From Sipunculus nudus (taxonomy: Eukaryota; Annelida; Sipuncula; Golfingiida; Sipunculidae): DNA of 64,000 bases. The translations under genes and the position numbers were made by a program. Shown here piece by piece: positions 38,701 to 53,800 of this stretch. The stretch's first letter is position 1; every line of letters starts with the position of its first letter. The notes under the pieces are model-generated. The model was given only the letters and a program-made list of their open reading frames with translations, was not told the DNA's origin and ran no database searches. The stretch covers positions 55,720,159-55,784,158 of the forward strand of contig CM049313.1 of NCBI GenBank assembly GCA_026874595.1, in the 5' to 3' direction.

Positions 38701-41700
38701 TTCTTTGAAGATATAAACAAGGGTCCTATGGGTCACGGCGCTCAGCTGTTATATATGATAAAAAAATATGATTTAGAAATGAGGCACATGCTGGTTTTAT
38801 GTGGTAATAAAAATAAGCTGTATTATGAGTTGTTGTTGTTTAGCTTATGTATGATTTTGATAGTACCTTTGGAGACAGGAAAGAGGATTAATTTCATTTA
38901 TTTTATTAACAAATGGAGTGAGATTGTCACACAGATTTTGACTTGGCCATATAACTTATAAGCAGAACATATAATATAAGAGTTTAACTATTTATTAAAA
39001 AAATTACAAATATTGTCCCAAATATAATTTTTATTAAAAATAATAAGAGAAAAGTATGATTTTTTCAAATAAAATATAACTGAAATGATTATTAAAATTA
39101 TATTAAAGAATATATTCATGAATGCATTCATTAATACATTTTGAAAATATTTGCACTGGTATTCATATACTTTGATGTTGAGAATCCAGAATATACAAAA
39201 TTCACACATTTAAATAATGATCATAAGTACCTGGTTTTATGGCTTTTATTTATATAAAAAAAAATGTAATATATTCATTTTGGACTAATTTCACATCAAT
39301 GTACACACTAGACACAGTAGGAATCTAGATAATAATATTATCAACTGCATCTTTGTCTATAATTAATTTCCTTCATATGATCCCTAATGATTAGTAATGA
39401 ATAATATGATTTACTTTTTTATCATTAAAATTGAACTGAAAAATACCATAGGTGACTGCATGGTGTTATTTGGAATACGTGACATTCTATCCATCGATAC
39501 AAGATTCTTATATCATCGGTAACTGCAAGTTAATTTCTTGTCCTGTTATTATCAACTAACAAATTCCTTTTCTATTTTTCTTTAATTTGTTATTAAAAAC
39601 CAATAAAAATTGATTAATTTATTGTTTATTGTTATGTTGTTGGTTAAAACTACTAGATGAGTTGGGTTGGACACCTGGATCAACTGTGGCTGGCCATTAT
39701 ATAATAAGCTGCCTGGAGCCCCAGTTTATGCCTCGCCTCAAGCATGCATAATTTGCAGAAAGTTCAACAAGGTCAACATACAGGGACTCAAGAGATGCTA
39801 CAGAGAGCCAAGGTCTGACATGGTCTCATAAAAACATTAATAAAAGTTACAATTTTTTGCCAATTTCTTTCAGCTTTTTAAACTAAAAAGCTGAAATCTT
39901 TATGTGTGCATGATATGAAAATTATATCAACAGTGCTCACAGGAAACAAACATGCCATGGTCAAAATTGGGCAAAATTTAAGGTACTAATTTTATATTTA
40001 TACTAATAACTTATAAAATTTGAAAAATTCAGAACTAATTTTGGGTATTCAATTGAATATTGATTGAATAATGTTACATCCCTGACAAAAAATATCTAGC
40101 TTCAGCAATCCTCTTGTTAAGGGAGTAAATATATTTCTTGATTTTTTACAAAGTGCACTATGTTTGGGCCCATAACTTAAAATAATTACGCAATACTGAC
40201 ATCATTTCTGGCATGTGCATAGAAAATGTATAGAAAAATATGTATATTATATATGATTAAAGTCAGATTAGTGGTTTTGATATTAGGCAGTCTTGAAGTG
40301 TAACAATGGGTTTTTAATGGAAAAATGAAGTTTTTCATTAATATCTCAAAGGTATTAAGTCCTAGTGACCAAATTCTTGGCATGGTAGGGGATTTTTGAG
40401 ACACCTAATTGCATGCCAAATTTTAAGAACTGAGAGCTGAAGCTGGGGAGCTGAGCACTTGCAAACTGCATGACACTAGCTTGATGTAAACAATATGTTA
40501 CATGGTGCTTGAAAACTTGAATAAAATCTACAGTTTTTGATCAACTGGTTTCAAATTTTTGGTGTTTACAGACAAAATGCTAACAAAACATGCTGTGAAA
40601 ATTAAATCCACAGTACTTACAGGAAAAAAACGTGCCATGGTCAAAGTTGGGCAAAATTTAAGGTACCAATTTTTTGTTTTTGTTAATATTTTAAATAATT
40701 TAAAAGATTTTGATCTAATTTTGGGTATACAATTTAATTTTGATTAATTAAAGTTATATTACTGGAAAAAAAGTTTATAGCTTTAACATATTTTGTGTTA
40801 CGTGATCAAATATCTTTCCTGATTTTATACACAATGCATTATGTTTGGGCCCATAACTTTTTAAATTTACATAATACAGACATAATTTCTGGCATGTACA
40901 TAGGAACTATATAGAGGAATAATTATGGTAAATATAAGGAAAAACAGATGAGTGGTTTTGATATTAGGCAGTCCTGAAGTGTAAAAATAGGTTTTTAATA
41001 AAAAATTGAGGTTTTTCCTTAATTTCTAAAAGGAACGAAGTCGCAAAGACCCAGTTTTCGGCTTGGTAGATCTTGGGGACATCTAACATTATGCCGAATT
41101 TTGGATTCCTAGGTCTTACGGTTTCAAAACGTGCCACATCTACGGACGGACGGATGGACAGACGGACGACAAGACAGACAGACGACTGACAATGGACCAC
41201 GACTATAGCTCAGATGACTTATAGTCAGCTGAGCTAAAAATAGAGAGAAAAAAATCGTAAAAATTAGAAAAATACAGGAGGCACCACCACTTGGCAGGAA
41301 CTGCTGGAACACTCCATGATCAATATTCATGCAAAGAATCATGATGATCAAGGCAGTAGTTATTTAGGCACTGAAGCTTTTGTATCAAATCTTTTATTAT
41401 TCTGGGGGGTACTTACAAGACCCATAGCTTAGAGAATATGGATAACAGAGACCTGATTTCAGGTTTTCAAGGAGATTTTTCATGGACCCTTCTATATGTA
41501 AAGTTAGAAGATTCCAGGTCCAGCGGTTACGATTTCTGCACTGTTAACAGACGGCAAGACGGACGGACGATGGACAAAGAGTGATCGATATATACCTCAG
41601 ATGACTTTCAGTCAGCTGAGCTTAAAAAACATAGATCCACATGTAGATAAAAATAATTGACAATGGGCAAGCTACTCATCTCCTGTTCTGGAATTCACTT

Positions 41701-44604
41701 CAAATTCTTTTAAGGGTCAATGTCTAAAGCTGCGTGTCCACTTGCACGGATGTGGTGCGTGTGTGGTGTGTTATATCTTCATATGACAACCTTGGCCATG
41801 AAAACCTAGGAAATCATGTTAGACAAGTTTGCATGGTTTCCAGCTGAAATACTGAGGAAAAGAGGGTTTCATCAATGGGGATCCTATTTTGCATGTTAAA
41901 TTTTAAAACATGGACTGAACATTTTTTAATTGTTTCATTTGAAACTTTCAACATGAAAACTTGGGTCTACACACAGTGTTTGACCAATTATCATGGTGAA
42001 TTCTTGATATATTAAAGAAATTGAGTGCCATATTTTCCTTCTTAAAAAAATAAGAATCTTCAACAACTGTGGCCCTAATTTGCATAATAAAACACTGTAA
42101 GTATTGTTTCATTTGAAACTTTGACCAAGAAAACCTAGTTCTATAGACACAATGTTTGACCAACTATCTTGGTGAGTTTCGGGAGATTCTGAAGAAAGTA
42201 CAGACTTTTCATCAATGGCAGCCCCAATTTGCATATTAAAAAACTGCCTGAGGTCATCGTGAGGGAAACCAATCTTAGAAGCATCACTCAAGCTGAACAT
42301 CACAAATCCATCAAAAACCTTGTACTACAGACAATTCATAGGTTTTTTTATAGAATACATATAGGCAGCAACTAAACTATGTACTCATGAATATAAAGGT
42401 TCAAATCAATATGTGTCCTAAATCATGTATCCCCATTCATACCCATCTATTCTTACATCCAAATGTAGTCTCACTCATTTATGATGTCATTTATATGGCA
42501 AAGCACATCATCACTTGTGTTTGTCATCATGCTAATCAGTCCTCAAACTCAAATGTATTCATCAACTAGAATACGGGTAGTCGACAAGCGACTTCCTGTA
42601 TCCGGCTAAATCAGAATGGAACATGTGAAGTGAGGCATGGATTGAGTGGCAAGGGGAAACAGAGTGAAGTGTTGCATATTAGCATGGATGTCTGCAGCCA
42701 AATTGTGTATGTAGGTTGCGCCACCTACCACAAAATCCAGAAAGCCGTCCAAGTTGTATACATATGCAAAATTTAAGGCAGATAAGTCAAACCCCTTCAT
42801 GTATATGAGTGATTTTAGCCCGTGGCAGACAAACAGATGGACGCTGTGCAAAAATGGTTGCAGGTGGCCCCACCAGTTTTGCATACGATAAAGAGCTATG
42901 TGAGAACTATACACATGCAAAACCTTGGCCCAATCGGTCAAACGGTTCCCAAGATATGAGCTTGGATGTCTGCTGCATAAACTAGAATGTAGGTGGCGCC
43001 ACCTGTCATAAAATCAAGAGAGCTGTTGGGGATGTATAAACCTGCAAAATTTTAGGCAGATATGTCAAACCACTGCCGGGATATGAGTGATTTTATCCCA
43101 TGGCAGACAAATAGATGGGAGCTGTGCGAAAAATGGCTGCAGGTGGCGCCACCAGTTTTGCGTATGATAAAGAGCTATGTGAGATCTATACACGTGCAAA
43201 ATTTTGGCCCAATCGGTCAAACAGTTCCCGAGATATGAGCTTGGATGTCTGCAGCATAAACGTGAATGTAGGTGGCGCTACCTGTCATAAAGTCAGAAAA
43301 GCTATCCAGGATGTATACAAATGCTGAATTTCAGGTGAATTAGTCAAACCACTGCAGAGATATGAGTGATTTTAACCCAAGGCAGACGAACAGATGGACA
43401 CTGTGCAAACATGGTTGTGGGTGGCGCCACCATTTTTTATGTATGTTATAAAGCTCTCCTAGGGCTACATTTGTGCAAAAAAATTTTCCTGATTGGTCAA
43501 ACGGTTCCCGAGATATGTGGGTTTATGTGTGGAAACAGACGCACAAACAGATGCAAAGCACAGAGGAAAGGTCAGAGGTCAAAACAAAATCAGGGCGCAG
43601 CAGTTCACATGTGACCCGAACATAATCCTGGGTTTCGTAAAATTCCACCCAGCGGTTACGGAGGAGTTCTCCGGACACCTACGCGGCGGCGGTGGCGACG
43701 GCGGTGGTGGGCTGAAAACATAGTATCCGCAAAACTCTTGTTTTGGCGGATACAGTTATGTATGTCCTAAGCCAATCTGTCCTCTATCCCAAATGTGATT
43801 TCATTAATGTATGTCTACGTGTCTATCTGCCCTTAATCCTAAATGTATCATCATTAATGTGTCCTCATGCCCATCTGTCAACAAACCCAAATGTATCCTC
43901 ATTAATGTACGGTATGTCTCCATGTCCATCTGCCTTTAATAAGAAATGTAGGACCACGATGGAAACAAGTTTTTTAACTTTTTCATGTCATCCTCGAATT
44001 TATTCACTGGCAGTATTGTATCACAGGTTTTATCAAATTGTGTATTTTTTATTTCCATATTACCATATGTATATTTTTTTTGGTACCAGCTGATATTGTA
44101 CTGAATTGGATCTAAATAAACTATACTATACTATGCCTCATTAATGTGTCCTCATGCGCATCTGTCAACAAACCCAAATGTGTCCTCATTAATGTATAAC
44201 ATGTCTTCATATCCATCTGCCCTTAATCCTAAATATATCTACATTCATGCTTCCTCATGCCCATCTGTCCACTTACCCAAATTTATCCTCATTAATATAT
44301 GTCTTCATGTCCATCTGCCCTTAATTCTAAATGTATCCTCATTAACATGTCCTCAAGCCCATCTGTCAATTAACCCTAAAGTGTCCTAATAAATGTATGT
44401 CTCCATGCCCATCTGCCATTAATCCTAAATATATCCTCATTAATGTGTCCTCATACCCATCTGTCAACAATCCCCAAATGTATCCCCATTACTGTCAGTC
44501 CTTGACACAAATATTATAATTAAGGTTCAGTATGTAGATCTTTATGAACAATATAGTAAAGTGTTAGGGAGAAATAATTATTTTGGCTTTATTTTGAATA
44601 CTGT

Positions 44605-44642
<38 letters not shown>

Positions 44643-44728
44643 TATATATATATATATATATTGCGTTTTCTTGAATATATATAATATATATAAATATATA
44701 TAAATATATATAAATATATATAATATAT

Positions 44729-44801
<73 letters not shown>

Positions 44802-47800
44802 CGTTTTCTTGAAACCATTGTAACATAACTCCCTGCTACATGATTATCTGCTTATATACCTTCCCGAAAATGTTTATACATGCAGGCATGAAATTAGAAC
44901 AAACAAATTTAAAAAAAACTTTAATTGATAGAAAACTTTAAAAAATCCCCCTATTATTGCCAGCTGTAACAAAAATTGAATTAACAGTCTTTGAACCCCC
45001 TTGTTACCTTTAATTGCTTCAAACTACTCATGTGGTTTACCTCATTAAATGACACTTGCCCTAACAACTCTAAGTGTGAAATCAAGACCGGTCACTCTGC
45101 TGATGAGTGCTGTCCCCAAACAACTCAAGGGTGTTAAGTCATTAATTAATTAGTGGCACCGGCATGACATGTTGTAAACAGAAATGTGGCCAGGTCAGCT
45201 GAGCCCAAGTGATAACACACCAGCTTCATGAAATATTCCTGACTTGTCTTAAGTTGGAATCAGAAAGTTGGCGAATGATCAAGGGAATGTGGCACATTGT
45301 GGTAAAAGAACACCTGGCGGATAGCGAGGCTGGCAAATGAACGAGGTAAATAAATAGTAAGGAAATCAGGACTTTGTCATTTGTAGGCAGTAGGTGAGGT
45401 TGGCGGATAAACAAGGGGAGAATGAAAGAGGTTAGAGTGTATCAAGTGTATGAATGCCCATCTGGGTCAACTGATATTTATGTATACATGTAGTTTAAGC
45501 ATACTTTTTGCCATGTGTTCAGCTGACCAGAGAGGGTCGACATAATTAGTTCAAGTGGAAAGACTGCTGGTCATGACAGGATGAAGCGAAAAACATGGGT
45601 AAGGAAGTTCAATGGAAAGGACACTGTGCTATAATACCATAATAATTTTAAAGTTATACTCGCACTCACACTCAATTATATTCTGCTGAGCCAGTGAGGC
45701 TGATGGAGTTAGATGTACCAATCCTGCTGGGCATTGTACAAAGAACAAACAGTTGCTGTTTTACCTCTTGACTATTTAATTTGATTGAAATTAGTGCAAA
45801 AATTATATCAAAGTATATTGTCACCCAACGATGCATAATGGAACAAAGGCATAGCTTTCTCCCTAATTGTTCAGTCAGGAACATGTGCTTTTATTTCTTT
45901 TCCTTTAAATTTCTTATATGATCAGGGGACAACAGTATAAAAACATTGTTTTGCTTAACAGGTATCAAAGCACAACACACCGAAAGAAATATTATGGATA
46001 TTTTATTGAAATAAACTTCCAAGTGGCTGGAGATCAAAATCATTGAATGTCTTGTATAAATCAATATAAATATTTTTTTGCAGCAGGTAAAATCAAACCA
46101 TTTTTGGCCATGGATTTTGATAAAATTTGGATCCAACAGTAACTATCCAGTGCTGTTACTGACACTCTGCCAAAGGGTGCTACTACAGGTCTATCATAGT
46201 GCCACCATATTGATTTTGTGTAACCAATATCCACTTACCGTCACAATATTGGCTCATTTGGGAGTCCTGGCATTTAGTGGAAAGGACAGTAATCCCCTTT
46301 ATCTAATCAATGACAAATTAGCGACCAGGCTCTGTGGCCCGTAATGCACTCACTCAATATTTTCATAAATAGCACACGAGATAGGGCCTGGTGTGATATA
46401 AAACATCTTAATTTTATTGTTGTTAATCTCATATTCATATATAAACATCATACTCTGACTCATTCATAATAATGGACCTTCATTCCCACTGAAATCTCTT
46501 GAGAAATTTCAAATCGGCATTGTATATAAACACATTAGAACTCCTTCCTATGATCACCCATCAATAACAGAAAAACCCGACATTAAGGCAAGGTTCCTTG
46601 GCAATATTTGCTTCCCTTCATACCCTAAAGATTCAGCTCCATCATTGAATTCACTGTCCTAGTGTGGCAGCTGTTATGCATTCCTTATTGGGTCCTTAAT
46701 AAAAGATTGGCACTATACTTAAACTGTAGTTATATTAGTTTATTTTGGTTAGTTTATGTTTTTTATTCTTAAATTTATTTTGGATAGTTTGCAGGCTTAC
46801 TAAATTATATGTTTGATTATAACAGGAAGTTTTCTTTAAATCAGGTTTAATGCTTGAAAAAGAAAAGGAAAGAAAACAATAGGAAAGGTTGATTGATTAC
46901 TATAACCACTGCATGTAACTTTAATATCATGTGCAAATAAAATAAATACACATGCTCCAAGATCCTTACCAATTATATAAAGAAATTACATATGTTTGTA
47001 TAGACACTGAAAAATCAAGACTTCAACCTGATGCTCACTCCTCATTCATCTGCTGCTCAAATCAGTTTCAACTTTTTGCAGGTGTTTCTGTCAGAATGTA
47101 GAGATTACTCATGAAAACATGACTTCTTTCCATGTGCATATGACTTACACACATATTATTATATCATTATTCCATTAAAATATATTACATAGTGACTTGT
47201 GATCACTGATAATGTCTTAATTATGCTGTTGTCATCTTGGAAAGTATATCTTTTACTAAAGCCAATATACATTACCTCATTTTGGATATATGCTTCAAAA
47301 CATATTGAAAAGTACAAATATATAATAAAAATCACTCCAACATGTGTGCCATATTGCTGCCACATACAAAGGATTCCCTGTGCAATTTGAGAATAAATTT
47401 TTTTTTGGTGACAGATTTGTTGCCACACCTGGAAATATGTCCTTTGATTTGCCAATTTATCAATCTATATTTTGAGCTAGTACTTGCTGACATTTTGAAA
47501 GTATGTATGTACAAGTACTTGCTGACATTTTGAAAGCATGTATGTACAATATTTATTATTTGAGGCTGCATTCTATGTTTCTGCACTTAGAAGCATGTAA
47601 CTTGTTTTCATCTGACCTACGTTTGAATTCACTTGCAAATGCATTTTTGAACTGGAATATCGGCAGAAGCTGACAAAAGCCCTAGGCCAAAAGCACATTG
47701 TTTATAGGTGGTAACAGTAACAAGTTTGAAATATTTGTTCTCACATAGATGTATATCTGTACAGTTATAAATTTAAACTGGAGAATTAAGTGGAGTGCCT

Positions 47801-50800
47801 TTGCAAGTATGGTAGGAGCAATCTCATGCAGGTCTTAGAGATCAAGGCATATCATTATACCACATTTCATAACTATCCACCTAGTGGTTCATGATAAAAA
47901 AGCTAAGTTTTTTTTTATTCTAAGCTCTTTAACCTTAAAAAGTATGTCAAGGTCACCCAAATTTGCACTTGACCGAGATTTTGTTAATATGCAGCAGCAC
48001 TGAAGAAATGAAGTTCCTGTGTTGAATACCTTTGAACTTATCACGTTCACAAGGCCAAAGCGGAAAAATCTGATTAAAATTCACTTAAAATCAGAAATTG
48101 TAGGTGGTGCCACCAAACTTGTGCAGCAGGTACAAATCATCAGTCCCAATGATCATAGTAAGTTTGTGAAAATCCACCCAATGGTTCTTGAGAAATAAGC
48201 TCCTAAGTTTTTTCTATTCTAAGCTCTTTGACCTTGAAAAGTATGTCAAGGTCAGCCATCTTCGAACTTGACTGAGAGTTTATTAATATACATCTGCACT
48301 GAAGAAATGAAGTTCCTCTACTGAATGACTTTGGAGATATCCCGCTCACAAGGCAAAAGTTGAAAAATCCGATTTTAATTCATTTAAATCAGAAATTGTA
48401 GATGGCACCACCAAACTTGTGCAGCAGCTACAAACCATCAGTCCAAATGATCATAGTAAGTTTGAAGAAAATCCACCCAATGGTTCTAGAGAAATAAGGT
48501 TCTAAGTGTTTTTCGATAATCAGCTCTAAAACATAGAAAAAATATGTCAAGGTCACCCATCTTCAAACTTGGCCAAGATTTTGTGGATATACATCTTGAC
48601 TGAAGAAATTAAATTCCTATGGTGAATCCTTTTAGAGATATCCCACTGACAAGGTAAAAGTTAACGGACGCCGGATGGATAGACAGACGGACGGACGGAC
48701 AAACAGCTTTGGTGACAACAACAGCCCATCAGCTTAAGGGCTCAGGGCTAAAAAGTAGATGTGGAAGGAAGAAAGAGAATCTGGGAGGATCCAGAAAATG
48801 ACAATTCTCATTCTTCCCGGGGAAAAAATGAGTTTTCCAGTCTCTGATAATTCTCATTTATCCCTGGAAGAACAGAAATCATTAATGGCAACTTTTAAGG
48901 ATTTAATTTTTTTCAATTTTTATGTTTATCTGACTTCTTTTTTAAAAAGAAACACTGATTATCATTCTTTCACATTTATTCTCAAATGTTCAAGTAGTTA
49001 AAACAAGGCCTACAGGCCTAATGCGAACCTGTGCAATGAGATTACACCAGATATAATGCTTCAATGCTGGACCATTACTTTTCAAGAACACGTGTAACAT
49101 GTATATGAACAAAGCAAGTACTAAACACTTAGAACAAAAATCAATTAAACAAACATCACTTCTTAAATTCTTGCATGGGTGCACACAACACAAAAACAAG
49201 AATACGGGAAGTCAACAAGCGACTACATGTATTCACCAAAATCAGAGTGGGACAGGTGAAGTGAGGCATGGATTGAGTGGCAAGGTTGACCGATGACCCT
49301 TGTACAGAAAAGATTGATGCAGTTGGCGCCACCAATACCTCAAATTCATATACCAGTCATGTGACCAACATTTGCATAAAATTTGGTAAAGATAGCTTCA
49401 GCTGTTTCTGATATTGTAATTTTAGTATCCTTTTTCGGCCAAATGAATAAGTTCAGCTTCCTGTAACTTAACCAAAATTTAGCTAACTGAAACAATTTAA
49501 ACAATCATGAAAGAGACTGTTACAGAGATTAATCCTGTTAAATACTGAACAATAAAGCTGGACAGTTTGGGAGAAGTTTTTAAAATTTTTTTTACTTTTT
49601 CCCTGTAAAATTAAGTAAACGCAGATAGCATAAAAATAAGCAAAATCCATTGGAGAATTGTAGATGACTAATTTTTTCCATAAAATTTGGTGATGATAGC
49701 TCCTGTCGATTTTGAGATAGTATGGGTTAACGTACCAAGGACAGACAATGTGAGACAGAATCTAAATATCTCACAGCATTAAACAGGATCTAAGTATCCC
49801 AAATTAAACAGTACCTCCATATCCCTCAACATCAGACAAGTATCTCATGACATCAGACAGTATCTCAGTATTTCACAACATCAGACAATATCTCACAACA
49901 TGAGATAGTATATCAATATCTCAAAACACCAGACATGCAGTATCTCAATTCTCACAACATGAGACTGTATCTAAATATATCACAATTTCAGACAGTATCT
50001 CATGACATAGGACAGCATCTCTGGATCTCTCAACACTAGACAGGTCTTCACAAATATGCGAAGGGTATAATCTGATTTTGGAGGTAGCACATCTTCATCA
50101 TTGCAGCTAGGATGATAAAAATGCTTCCCACGACTTATGGGTTGGCGGACTGTCATCTCCTCTGCCAGAGGACCCCTATACAACAGTAGGGAGATCACAA
50201 ATGGCTTTCAAATTAAAGTATTGCTTGGCTGACCTCTCACAGGCACTGAATCAAGTCTTGGCAGGTATGATAGATCGGTCATCGTTGGTATGCCTCAGAG
50301 ATGAGCAGCATGATGGCTAGCTTTTGATAGAGATCTGGACAGCGGGGCTGGGGCAGTGTTATTAGCCCTTAGCAGATAAAGCCTGTTGCCAACAGCATAT
50401 AAACCAGTAAGAGCCTACAGCCCTGTCACCACTGACATTTATTAGATTAAGTCTGCCATGTACCGCCTTATTCAGGGCTCCCAGCTTCTCGACATCACAG
50501 TGTTTATTCTAGGATGAACAAAAGATCAACCATGAGCAATGTGCTCATTCACAATGCCCCCGTGTTATTTACTGGAGCTTCGTCATCAATTTAAGTAATG
50601 GAACTACACCTGTCACCTCCTGTGCTGCACAAGAGGCAAGGGTACAACCCAGTCCTTTGTTTATGTATCATACACAATTTTTTAAGAGCATCGTGGAGTA
50701 AAGGGTAAATTAAAGGAAAACTGATTATCAAATTTGTTGGATGTTTTTCTTCAAACATATGCCCATTTTAATATATATTCAGAAATCAGAAACAAAACCC

Positions 50801-53800
50801 AATATATCAAAGTAATGAATACTACTGGTCACAGAACCCTATAGACTGGTCATGGAAGTTTGGTATCTGGCCCCAAAGAGCTGCAATCGCACATACAACT
50901 TAGGTTGAGAACATTTAGCAAGTATGGGTCACGTGTTCAAATGTGTCAAATGTGAATTTCTTTTCTTTATTCTGAATTCATATCTAATTAAACAGTACAT
51001 TTCATTTGGTTTCATTTTTAGCTTAAGTTTGAATAAAGTATTAGATTATTAAGCATGCTTATCTGCACTTGACATGGATTGGGAGCATGCAAGACTTCCC
51101 AATTAATACACCTGTATCAATAAGCTTGATACAGCAGACAAAGGGGAAGCATACAATGGATGTAGACAGCCTTCAAAACATCAAAAGACAGAAGATTGCA
51201 CTTAACATCTGTTTCAGGTGTGAAGCAGCTGTTAAAATTATGCTCCAATGGATGTGTTAACCTTCTTCTCAGAGGCTGCCACATACATACTGCTATAATG
51301 TGAGGATATTGTAACAAGTAAAGCTAAGATTTCATATGTACAGAATGCGGAATGTGTGTTGATCAAGAGATTTCATACGTACTCCTGGCACAACAACATG
51401 CATATTTTTTATGTGTCACTTTGGAATACCATGCAGAACAAGCAAAAATCACTGCTTTAAGCAATGCATTTTGCAGGATATGTGTTCCACATGCCAGATC
51501 CATGCATATGGAATCTCACTTGATTTTTCAGTCAATATCAATATTTATTCGCATTCCACTTTCTGCAATCTGTGCAGAGGTAAAACCTTAATAAAAGTAC
51601 TGCTACCAATCAGTGTTAAGGGAAAAGCACAAAATCTAACAAGAACTATCTGAAAAGAAGTATGAAAGTGCATAAATCCATGCTGAAAAGCACTTTAAAC
51701 ACTCAGCTTTACTGGATATAATGAACCTCAACATGCTCAGGTAAGATATTTGCAGCTATGCTGGGAATTTCAACATGAATAACTCCTCAGTTTATCATAC
51801 TTCACTCGATTTTCACACAATCTTTGAAAAGTCAATTGCTAAGTACTGCCCTTGCACTTATATAACAACTCTTGAGGTGAAAGGGGAGGAAAAACATAGC
51901 ACATTTATACTTAATCAACAGGCTTATCCAGGGAATATATATCAGCTGACAAACCTAGAAAACAGATTTAAGTGGACCTTTATATAGCGCATGATACAGC
52001 AATCATAACTGCCCTAAGTATTCAGCGAAAAACAGTTTGACAATAGAAATTAAACACCACTTACCTTCTCCTCAAGTCCACCTCTTCTCTTACACACACA
52101 CATCAACATAAACATGCCACAAACACAAGTAATTCCTCACCTAGTACTAGAGTTGGCCAGTTCTCAATCCGGGCAAGAAGACCTTTCATGAAAATCTGAT
52201 GTAGGAATAGGATAGTCTCACTGCAATGACAGAGGAGAACATGTGATACATAGGTAGTATAACCATTAAAGTCCATTTAAGGAATACATGAAGCAGTCTG
52301 CTGGAGTACACTTCAGTTAACCTTCTTCATTTCATCAAATTCACCAATTGTGGCATTTTGTCCCTCTGACCTGTCAGAGTGCTATGCTTTGTAATGTGAA
52401 AAAGCACACTGTAAATTCATTTTATTTTTGCAACACCTAATGACCTTCAGGTATGTTTTCACTTGAAAAAAAAACTGAAAGTTAGGTATGTTTGGGTACT
52501 TTCTAAAAACATCTGCATAAGTGAAAATATTTTTTTTATAAATCAGCACAAAGGTAAATCCCCTGGATTTCTGACTGCAAGAAAGCATGTCTCCCACAGG
52601 TTATGTGGATGATAGCAATCTTGTATGTGGAACAGGAAAGTTCTGGTTATACTTTGGTTTGCATGCTCACATTTATTATGATAAGATATCCATGTAATAT
52701 AGGATGACTGGCTGTTGTAGTGCCAGTGCAGTGACTTGTGTCATGACTCAAACAGACATACTGGTACCAGTCCAATAAAGTGCCTAATAACCTCCACCAT
52801 TCTGGTGAACTTACCTGTAGAAAAATCAAATTCAAAGTGTGTTGGTGGAATTGGTAATTCCATTTTATAAATTTATTAAACCCTAGAGGTTGAAGTTTTT
52901 CAAAGCCATCTTTACTGAAGCAGATTTAAGGCAGGACCCTTTGCAAAAAACCCTCCATTATCATCAATCCATAAGTTTCAATCTACATTAAACCCAATGA
53001 GACACACCTTCTGATACCTGAAAACATGAACATCTGGATAAAGATTTTAAAAGACAGCTGCTTTGGGTGTATGCTATATCTACAACATTTTCTCTTTTGA
53101 AATAAATTCTTAAAGTTTTTAAGTCTTCAAACAAACCAAATTTGATTCGATTACTTCTCACTGGATAATAAACATTAAGGAATTTTAATTAAGAATACAT
53201 AATACAGGTATTCCATTTAAGGTAAGGAAGATGAAAGATCAGAGACCTTATGTAGTCTCAAGTAACTCAGGCTAATTACGATCTCATCTTTCAACATTAC
53301 AGCTGAGTTAATTTAATACTTTATCTATTACACATTTCAGGGCTGATCGACAGGAATTACTGTATGACAGACATGCAGGCAACATATTGTGAGTTTCAAA
53401 TTCACAATATTCACAAAGGGGAAATTATCACGGAAATAAAACCCTTGTGAATAAGACGCCACATAATGGTGAAACAGAAAAAATCAAAATTTGGCCACCA
53501 CACGTAGGATCTGGCAAGCGATTTCATTCTGCTAATACCCGGATGACCAACATGGATCTCTCGTAGCACTGCATTACGACCTTGCGGTGGTATAATAATG
53601 CGACATCCCCATAGTAAACAGTCGTCTTCCACGGAAAGTTCAGCCCTCCGACGAAGGAATGGCTTCACTTCATCATCACATGCTGCTGGCCAATCACCTG
53701 ATTTCACATAGCTCAGCACTTTGGACATAATCGGATCACGACGTGTCCATCTGCGTATGTAGCTGACTGTAACAGGTGTATTGTTCATATGCTCTAGCAT

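Larger units (their letters stand above)
42400..44510. repeat. Tandem array of CATTAATG / CCCATCTG units, twice interrupted
   Basis: Units of about 50-60 bp such as 'tgtatcctcattaatgtgtc' plus 'ctcatgcccatctgtcaa'. Present at 42400-42567, 43757-43950 and 44137-44510. The gaps are a family-1 element (42568-43756) and a LINE-like 3' end (43951-44136). Short open frames here are by-products of the array. Confidence 0.8.
34466..52140 (-). other. Intron b-c
   Basis: The largest intron, 17.7 kb. No gene can be supported in it. Contents: (TG)n at 34689-34707, (TA)n at 35649-35706, a pyrimidine tract (36850-36930), family-1b array (37309-38460), family-4 element (38724-41236), family-2 partial (41237-41623), a 167-bp tandem array (41790-42260), an ATTAATG-type array with nested family-1 element (42400-44510), AT repeats (44608-44798), family-3 copy 2 (47650-48750), family-5 copy (49003-49740), a TATCTCA minisatellite (49742-50045). 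Blocks 34823-35560, 45050-45430 and 50050-50660 are unique and less AT-rich. Confidence 0.75.

Noticed and set aside
49980-50198. Open frame on the minus strand as an extra RasGRF exon
   Set aside because: Exons b and c join in phase and domain order without it, and its peptide matches no DH segment. Half of it is minisatellite.
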